Assembly: GCA_937907215.1 (NCBI GenBank)
Contig: CALESG010000144.1
Coordinates: 1 to 9,036 of the forward strand
Source: an uncultured Ruminococcus sp.
GTDB lineage: Bacteria; Bacillota; Clostridia; Oscillospirales; Ruminococcaceae
Length of the DNA stretch: 9,036 nt
Direction of reading: 5' to 3'
The position numbers and the translations under genes are program-made. Below, in pieces: positions 5,358-9,036 of this stretch. A model generated the notes under the pieces. That model made no database searches, had not been told where the DNA came from, and worked only from the letters and a program-made list of their open reading frames with translations. How positions within the stretch are numbered: position 1 is the stretch's first letter; every line of letters starts with the position of its first letter.

Positions 5358-7406
5358 TTAATATGAAACAGCAGTTGTAGTTGTAGTTTGTATAGAAAAT
5401 AGCTCTGTTACTGTTGTAGTTTGAACAGGCTCAATCGGAATAAAACGTATTTGTTGTGCAATAAATTGCATTAACGCAGTTGAATCTAATGCATTTATTT
5501 CACCGTCATGATAACAATCAGCAGCCTTCATCTGTTCATCATTTAATATAATTACATTGGCAATAAACTTATTTATATAAACAATATCGATCATTGATCT
5601 GCTGCCATCAAGATTCAGATCTCCATTGCCGCCATCTGAAGGTACTGTAACAGTAGTAACTGTTGTTTCTGTTGTTTCTGATGATGTTTCAGTATCACTT
5701 GTTTTAGTAGTGGTAACTGTTGTTGTTTCTGATGTTTCAGTGTCGCTTGTTTTAGTAGTAGTAACTGTTGTTGTTTCTGATGTTTCAGTTGCTGTAGTTG
5801 TTGTCAATGGAATCTTATCAGCATAAGCTGTCAGCCAATCTTCTGGAAGTTCGTCAAGTGTAATACAATAATCACTATTATATGTTTCACTCAAAGTAGC
5901 CGCATCCTGATAACGCTCGCTCATAAGATGTTCGCCGTACCAAGGGCAGAAATAAAGCCATCCTGCATTTTCAACTACCATATTTTCAACAGTAGGAATA
6001 GTATCATTTTCTGCCATAGCTACCATTTTTTTACCATCTGTGAGTTCTACAAGGTAATTGTAAATAGAAGAAATAGCTGATACATTCGGTCCGCTTGAAA
6101 GACCATCATCTCTATTATTATCTACATTGTACTTATCATATGCTACAAGGTCAACATATTCATCACCAGGATACCATGAAGGAGAATTAGCGTAGTTGTA
6201 GCTGTTGTATTCCCAAATAAGATTGTGAAGACCATATTTTTCAGTGAGAGTTGTATACAAGAGTTTCCAAAGTTCTTTGTAAACTTCAGGACCTCTGTCA
6301 CCCCACCAGAACCATGCTGTACCATCACTATAGTTGCCTTCATTACCCTGCGCCTCATGAAGAGGTCTAAAGATTATAGGAACATTATTTTCCTGAAGAA
6401 TAAGCAGCTGTTCTGCTAAATCTTCCATAGCAGCTTGAAAATACTCATATTCCTTTGTACCTTCAACGATCGCATTTGCAGTATTGAATGTACTATTTGA
6501 GGCTTGATAGTTCTTATAGCTGCATTCTTTCCAGTCTACTGCATCACCAATTTCGTAATTATCAAAATCGATTGGAACATTAATATGCCATGCTGCTGTT
6601 GCTATACCATTCTTATTCTTTGTCCAGTTAATGATACGTTCTGTTGTACCATCTTCCCAACCATAAAGCGGATTGTAATTCATGAAATCAAATCCACGAA
6701 TAGCCGGCTGCTTTCCTGTTTTCTCCTGAATATATTCAAATTCAAGTTCAGAATTGCCGTCATTACCGCCGCCATAAATTTCTTGCTGACCTGAAATAAT
6801 ATGGCTGCCGTAAACACTCTTCATATATCCCATAAGAGATCTTGCTTCTGGAGTAGCCTTGGCATCAACAAGAGTAGAAGTTGCCTTTGAATAATCCGGC
6901 GGCGGAGTTGCAGTAAGAGTTACACTATCGTAAAGACAATAACCCCAACCGCCACCAAATGTGACTGTGTTTTCGCCCTTAGTAAGTTTAATATCGCCAA
7001 AACTGTAATCGTTCCATGTTGCAGTACGTGGAATTTTTACATTCTTTTTCCATGTGCTGTCATCAGAACGCTTAACACTTACCTCAGCTTCACGTATTTC
7101 ACCATCATTGCCAAGATACATAATACATCTTGATACAAGACGATACATACCGTCCTTTGGAGCGTTTACTGTAAATGACATAGTACCGTTGCTTGTTACC
7201 CACACAAAGCCATCGCCCGTATAACCAGGGTACTCATCATTGTAAACCTTTGTAGCGACCTCAGCATTTTCAATAATAAGGTCTTCGCATTCACTTTCAA
7301 ACAATGCACCATCCGCATTAGCATCAATTGGAAGTGCATAACAGATTCCTGCACCTACAGCAGCAGCCGTAAGTACAGCACTGAACTTTGTCAATAACTT
7401 TTTCAT
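5358..7406 (-). CDS. Secreted cellulosomal beta-mannanase: CBM35 - GH26 - Thr linker - dockerin
   Basis: A 682-aa extracellular endo-1,4-beta-mannanase precursor. Signal peptide: residues 1-31, with KK, a hydrophobic core and ANA before DG. A CBM35-like mannan-binding beta-sandwich spans about 34-168. The GH26 barrel spans about 180-530: HINVPID (274-280), acid/base E351 in FRPLHEAQG with WFWWG (365-369), and likely nucleophile E466 in AMAENDTIP. A Thr/Ser/Glu linker (534-590) holds two copies of a 16-residue repeat. A dockerin spans about 594-657, with calcium loops DLNLDG...D and DCYHDG...D, the second with Tyr at the usual Asn position. A Thr-rich tail (661-682) follows the dockerin. The dockerin implies attachment to a cohesin scaffold, absent here. 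The ATG at 7406 is chosen because GGGAGGAA lies 7 bp upstream; a GTG nine codons earlier has no ribosome site. Single-gene unit with a perfect promoter. Confidence 0.93.
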   Translation of the reverse strand: MKKLLTKFSAVLTAAAVGAGICYALPIDANADGALFESECEDLIIENAEVATKVYNDEYPGYTGDGFVWVTSNGTMSFTVNAPKDGMYRLVSRCIMYLGNDGEIREAEVSVKRSDDSTWKKNVKIPRTATWNDYSFGDIKLTKGENTVTFGGGWGYCLYDSVTLTATPPPDYSKATSTLVDAKATPEARSLMGYMKSVYGSHIISGQQEIYGGGNDGNSELEFEYIQEKTGKQPAIRGFDFMNYNPLYGWEDGTTERIINWTKNKNGIATAAWHINVPIDFDNYEIGDAVDWKECSYKNYQASNSTFNTANAIVEGTKEYEYFQAAMEDLAEQLLILQENNVPIIFRPLHEAQGNEGNYSDGTAWFWWGDRGPEVYKELWKLLYTTLTEKYGLHNLIWEYNSYNYANSPSWYPGDEYVDLVAYDKYNVDNNRDDGLSSGPNVSAISSIYNYLVELTDGKKMVAMAENDTIPTVENMVVENAGWLYFCPWYGEHLMSERYQDAATLSETYNSDYCITLDELPEDWLTAYADKIPLTTTTATETSETTTVTTTKTSDTETSETTTVTTTKTSDTETSSETTETTVTTVTVPSDGGNGDLNLDGSRSMIDIVYINKFIANVIILNDEQMKAADCYHDGEINALDSTALMQFIAQQIRFIPIEPVQTTTVTELFSIQTTTTTAVSY
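5673..5788 (-). repeat. 48-bp direct repeats in the Thr-rich linker
   Basis: One full 48-bp unit (5701-5748) is followed by a second copy (5749-5788, then diverging), with a partial third at 5673-5700. Copies differ at few positions, so the duplication looks recent. It codes for linker units such as SETTTVTTTKTSDTET and is in frame, so copy-number change would lengthen or shorten the linker without harming the enzyme. Confidence 0.85.
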
Positions 7407-7460
7407 TATAAATTCCTCCCATATTTTTATCACAAAAAAGCATCTTTATTGTTTAATAAT

Positions 7461-7489
7461 ATTATACAGCACGACTTTAAAATTGTCAA
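7461..7489 (-). promoter_or_regulatory. Consensus sigma-A promoter of the GH26 mannanase gene
   Basis: On the - strand TTGACA (7489-7484) and TATAAT (7466-7461) are 17 bp apart, a perfect match. The predicted start near 7454 gives a 47-nt leader. Confidence 0.87.
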
Positions 7490-7503
7490 GTAAATCAATA
7501 CAA

Positions 7504-7527
7504 TTTTTCCATTTTTTATTGGAAAAA
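7504..7527. other. AT-rich inverted repeat upstream of the mannanase promoter
   Basis: TTTTTCCA (7504-7511) and TGGAAAAA (7520-7527) form a perfect 8+8 palindrome with an 8-bp centre. It starts 15 bp upstream of the mannanase -35 box, a position suited to an activator site or an UP-like element. No binding protein can be named. Confidence 0.35.
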
Positions 7528-7540
7528 TAAAAGTGAAAAG

Positions 7541-7576
7541 GCTGTTGCAGAGATTTAAACTGCAACAGCTTTTTTT
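7541..7576. terminator. Strong hairpin terminator between repressor and mannanase genes
   Basis: A 10-bp perfect stem, GCTGTTGCAG (7541-7550) with CTGCAACAGC (7560-7569), has a 9-nt loop and seven T residues on the + strand (7570-7576). On the - strand it is followed by CTTTTCACTTTT, so it can also end the repressor transcript, about 150 nt after that stop codon. The arm sequence recurs at 2931-2940 and, in part, at 5316-5325. Confidence 0.75.
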
Positions 7577-7596
7577 ATTGTTTTCATTTACAAAAC

Positions 7597-7723
7597 AAGC
7601 ATATCGCCCTCTGGCAGAGGACTTTGCATGCTTTAGATTATTAGAACTTGTGTTCATAAGGAAGTTCTTAAAAAGTAAAAGTTAGGAATAGTAAGGCGGT
7701 CGAGCTGGCGGCAGCTCGTTTTT
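7597..7723 (+). ncRNA. Candidate structured small RNA or repressor 3' UTR
   Basis: Three hairpins occur in a row in this gap: AAGCAT (7597-7602) with ATGCTT (7628-7633), enclosing CCTCT-GGC-AGAGG (7608-7620); AGAACTT (7643-7649) with AAGTTCT (7662-7668); and CGAGCTG (7701-7707) with CAGCTCG (7712-7718) followed by TTTTT. The T-run exists on the + strand only, which suggests a + strand RNA ending at ~7723 over the stop codon of the S24 repressor gene. No clear + strand promoter was found, so the same structures could simply belong to the repressor's 3' untranslated region. No coding sequence is supported here. Confidence 0.3.
7701..7723 (+). terminator. Terminator-like hairpin overlapping the repressor stop codon
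   Basis: A 7-bp stem, GCGG loop and five T residues, only in the + direction. It is a near copy of the core of the pfkA terminator (1898-1915), but there is no known + strand gene for it to end. Confidence 0.55.
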
Positions 7724-8480
7724 ATGCCCTTCCAATAACCTTGCCGCAACAATGAACATAGGTATTTTCATTAAGAATTATATCTTTGTATTCATTGTTT
7801 AATGAGATAAGACGGTCACCGCCAAACTTTTTTATATAACCGCTTCCGTCCACTACAAATATGCCGATTTCACCGGTGCTTACAAAATTCTGACGCTTTA
7901 CAAGAACTACATCTCCATCATGATAAATAGGCTCCATACTGTTGCCGCTTATACACAATGCAAAATCAGCTTTTCTTGCAAGCAGTGTATCCGGCACTTC
8001 CACCTCTGTATCAGCATCTCCTTCACCAAGAAGAAATCCCGTACCAGCTGAAACTTTATATTCACTGCTCTTTACAGTGATCATCTTTATTTTTTCTTCC
8101 GGCTCAGGCTGCAAAAGACTTTCTTGATGTTTTTCAGCACATTCCATGCATCTTTCATATTCAGAATCAATAACAAAATTTACAAGTTTCTTGCCGTGTT
8201 CATCAAGGCTGTTTATTTTCTTTAGAATTTCACTTTTTTCCTTAATACTATTATTATCACTGCTTTTATTTGAGCTTTCGCATTTTTCTTCCAAACCAAG
8301 CAGGTAATCTGTACTTACACCATAAAATTCCGCTATCCTGCACAAAACTCCGCCCGATGGTTCACGCATATTTTTTTCATAATTATTATAAGTGGTATAT
8401 GGCAGTCTTAAAGCTGAGGCAGCTTGTTTTACAGTAAGATTTGCCTTTTCCCTTACTTTTTTTAATCTATCATTAAACAT
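7722..8480 (-). CDS. Xre-HTH / S24 peptidase repressor (LexA/CI-like)
   Basis: A 252-aa DNA-binding repressor with self-cleavage architecture. Residues 4-63 form an Xre helix-turn-helix (LTVKQAASALRLPYTTYNNYEKNMREPS, ending in FYGVSTDYLLGL). A charged linker (65-130) leads to an S24 peptidase domain (133-252) with the candidate Ala145-Gly146 cleavage bond in SAGTG, catalytic Ser181 in SGNSMEP and catalytic Lys217 in GYIKKFGG. All parts for autoproteolysis are present, as in CI-type phage repressors and LexA-like SOS regulators. There are no phage genes in the window, so it is either a host stress regulator or a relic of an element. The start ATG is preceded by AGGTGGTG (about 7 bp). Its promoter carries a palindrome in the spacer, so it is probably self-regulated. 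It is not LexA itself: the HTH is Xre-type and no SOS box of the GAACNNNNGTTC kind is seen. Confidence 0.9.
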   Translation of the reverse strand: MFNDRLKKVREKANLTVKQAASALRLPYTTYNNYEKNMREPSGGVLCRIAEFYGVSTDYLLGLEEKCESSNKSSDNNSIKEKSEILKKINSLDEHGKKLVNFVIDSEYERCMECAEKHQESLLQPEPEEKIKMITVKSSEYKVSAGTGFLLGEGDADTEVEVPDTLLARKADFALCISGNSMEPIYHDGDVVLVKRQNFVSTGEIGIFVVDGSGYIKKFGGDRLISLNNEYKDIILNENTYVHCCGKVIGRA

Positions 8481-8532
8481 AAGTTTTCACCACCTGATAT
8501 ATTATACAATAAAAATAAATATGCATGATCAA

Positions 8533-8577
8533 TACTCAAATTGTTATATATTATCTATATTATACTCGATTTGAGTA
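8533..8577. promoter_or_regulatory. Candidate operators of the S24 repressor
   Basis: A perfect 15-bp palindrome, TACTC-GATTT-GAGTA (8563-8577), fills the spacer between -35 and -10. A second site, beginning with the same TACTC half (8533-8547, TACTCAAATTGTTAT), is a weaker match, placed just after the predicted start. The two begin 30 bp apart, about three helical turns, which suits side-by-side binding of two dimers. Binding by the adjacent repressor is inferred. Confidence 0.6.
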
Positions 8578-8587
8578 AAAATGTCAA
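8559..8587 (-). promoter_or_regulatory. Consensus promoter of the S24 repressor gene
   Basis: On the - strand, TTGACA (8587-8582) and TATAAT (8564-8559) are separated by 17 bp. Predicted start near 8552, a leader of about 70 nt. Confidence 0.87.
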
Positions 8588-8626
8588 TAGGCAAACAAGA
8601 CTTCTCAATATAAAAAATATTTAAAT

Positions 8627-8932
8627 TTATTGCGGTGACATTTCTGAACCTGTTTCATCTGTAAAGAATGAAATTTGGACATTATTTTCCTGATAAAAAA
8701 CGTAAATACTTGTTCCTATACCAAGTGGATCATTTTCCCATGTTGCCATCCATTCTTCTAATCCATATTCACTTGTGTCAGTTGGCTCACCATAAACATT
8801 TGTGATTTGCTTCTTCCATTCCTCATATTGTCCATTGGCGTCATGATAATTAACTCCAATTAGTCCAAGACTGGTAAAGCATAATGTAACATCGCATGGT
8901 CGGTCATACAATGTTACATCGCTATATTCCAA
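8627..8932 (-). CDS. Small hypothetical protein, probably 5'-truncated
   Basis: I do not recognise a named function. The 101 residues from a TTG codon at 8932 are acidic and aromatic-rich (WKKQITNVYGEPTDTSEYGLEEW, then TSIYVFYQENNVQISFF), with the feel of a small extracytoplasmic domain that compares a YG-P segment and a W-containing strand. The frame stays open further upstream to 9019, giving RRFEFCGIRLKSESEEV, which looks like the conserved start of such a domain, but it contains no ATG or GTG and is closed by TGA at 9022-9020. AGGAG lies about 14 bp before the TTG, a poor spacing. I therefore suspect a decayed 5' end that lost its signal peptide, or a frameshift near the edge. It ends 40 bp before the repressor promoter, in the same direction. 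Confidence 0.5.
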   Translation of the reverse strand: MEYSDVTLYDRPCDVTLCFTSLGLIGVNYHDANGQYEEWKKQITNVYGEPTDTSEYGLEEWMATWENDPLGIGTSIYVFYQENNVQISFFTDETGSEMSPQ

Positions 8933-9036
8933 AAGTGTTTGCTTTTCTCCTGCTGCACCAACTTCTTCAGATTCACTCTTTAACCTGATTCCGCAAAACT
9001 CAAAACGCCGCAGCGAGTCTCAAAAAAGTCTGAATC

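Noticed and set aside
5626..5826. Val-rich 66-aa open frame on the + strand
   Set aside because: It is the antisense shadow of the Thr-rich linker of the mannanase; its repetitive Val/Ser content follows directly from that repeat, and it has no ribosome site.
7407..7433. Nine-codon longer start (GTG) for the mannanase
   Set aside because: The extension is the ribosome binding site itself read as codons; the ATG at 7406 starts a typical signal peptide.
7430..7657. 75-aa open frame on the - strand between repressor and mannanase
   Set aside because: It runs through the 10-bp terminator hairpin and the mannanase promoter, has a Cys/Ser/Asn-rich composition without family features, and lacks a good ribosome site.
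8533..8577. Canonical Firmicute SOS box in the repressor promoter
   Set aside because: The palindrome TACTC-N5-GAGTA does not fit the GAACNNNNGTTC form, so a LexA regulon site is not supported.
8882..8927. Near-duplicate ATGTTACATCGC / ATGTAACATCGC in the hypothetical gene
   Set aside because: Only two short copies about 30 bp apart, coding for a DVTL-DVTL echo in one protein; most likely chance or a trivial internal duplication.
1..9036. CRISPR array, insertion sequence, tRNA or rRNA
   Set aside because: I saw no regularly spaced repeats, transposase motifs, terminal inverted repeats with target duplications, or tRNA/rRNA signatures on either strand.

Overview
The window is low-GC bacterial DNA with strong AT-rich promoters (several with perfect or near-perfect TTGACA / 17 bp / TATAAT), AGGAGG-type ribosome binding sites and a secreted glycoside hydrolase carrying a dockerin module and Thr-rich linkers. 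Together these point to an anaerobic, fibre-degrading Firmicute of the Ruminococcus / Oscillospiraceae type. The genus is an inference; there is no rRNA gene to anchor it.

Layout, left to right. (1) 2-454, +: C-terminal part of a GatD-like glutamine amidotransferase, then a terminator. (2) 562-1876, +: a consensus promoter, a ~200-nt structured leader and a 360-aa phosphofructokinase of the mixed-substrate type, ending in a terminator shared with the convergent pair that follows. (3) 1949-2885, -: a two-gene operon, NusG-domain-II membrane protein then Gx-transporter/HepPP-synthase-component-I-like membrane protein, overlapping by 17 bp. These two families resemble the EetA/EetB pair of Gram-positive extracellular electron transfer loci. 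(4) 2910-4380, -: phenylacetate-CoA ligase, divergent from (5) 4332-5327, +: a metal-dependent amidohydrolase; their predicted -10 boxes overlap. (6) 5297-7489, -: a secreted CBM35-GH26-dockerin beta-mannanase with its own promoter and a bidirectional terminator shared with the amidohydrolase. (7) 7407-7721: a gap with terminator hairpins and a possible small RNA. (8) 7722-8587, -: a Xre-HTH plus S24-peptidase repressor whose promoter carries a perfect 15-bp palindrome between -35 and -10. (9) 8627-9019, -: a probably 5'-damaged small extracytoplasmic-type protein gene.

The genes look like a collection of single-gene transcription units (one two-gene operon) and not one pathway. Linking themes are central carbon use (phosphofructokinase, mannan hydrolysis), aromatic acid activation (phenylacetate-CoA ligase) and a possible redox membrane pair. 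I found no CRISPR array, transposase, tRNA or rRNA. No complete new system is evident. The best leads are the pfkA leader RNA, the self-regulated S24 repressor promoter, the structured 7597-7723 segment, and the recurring terminator hairpins.
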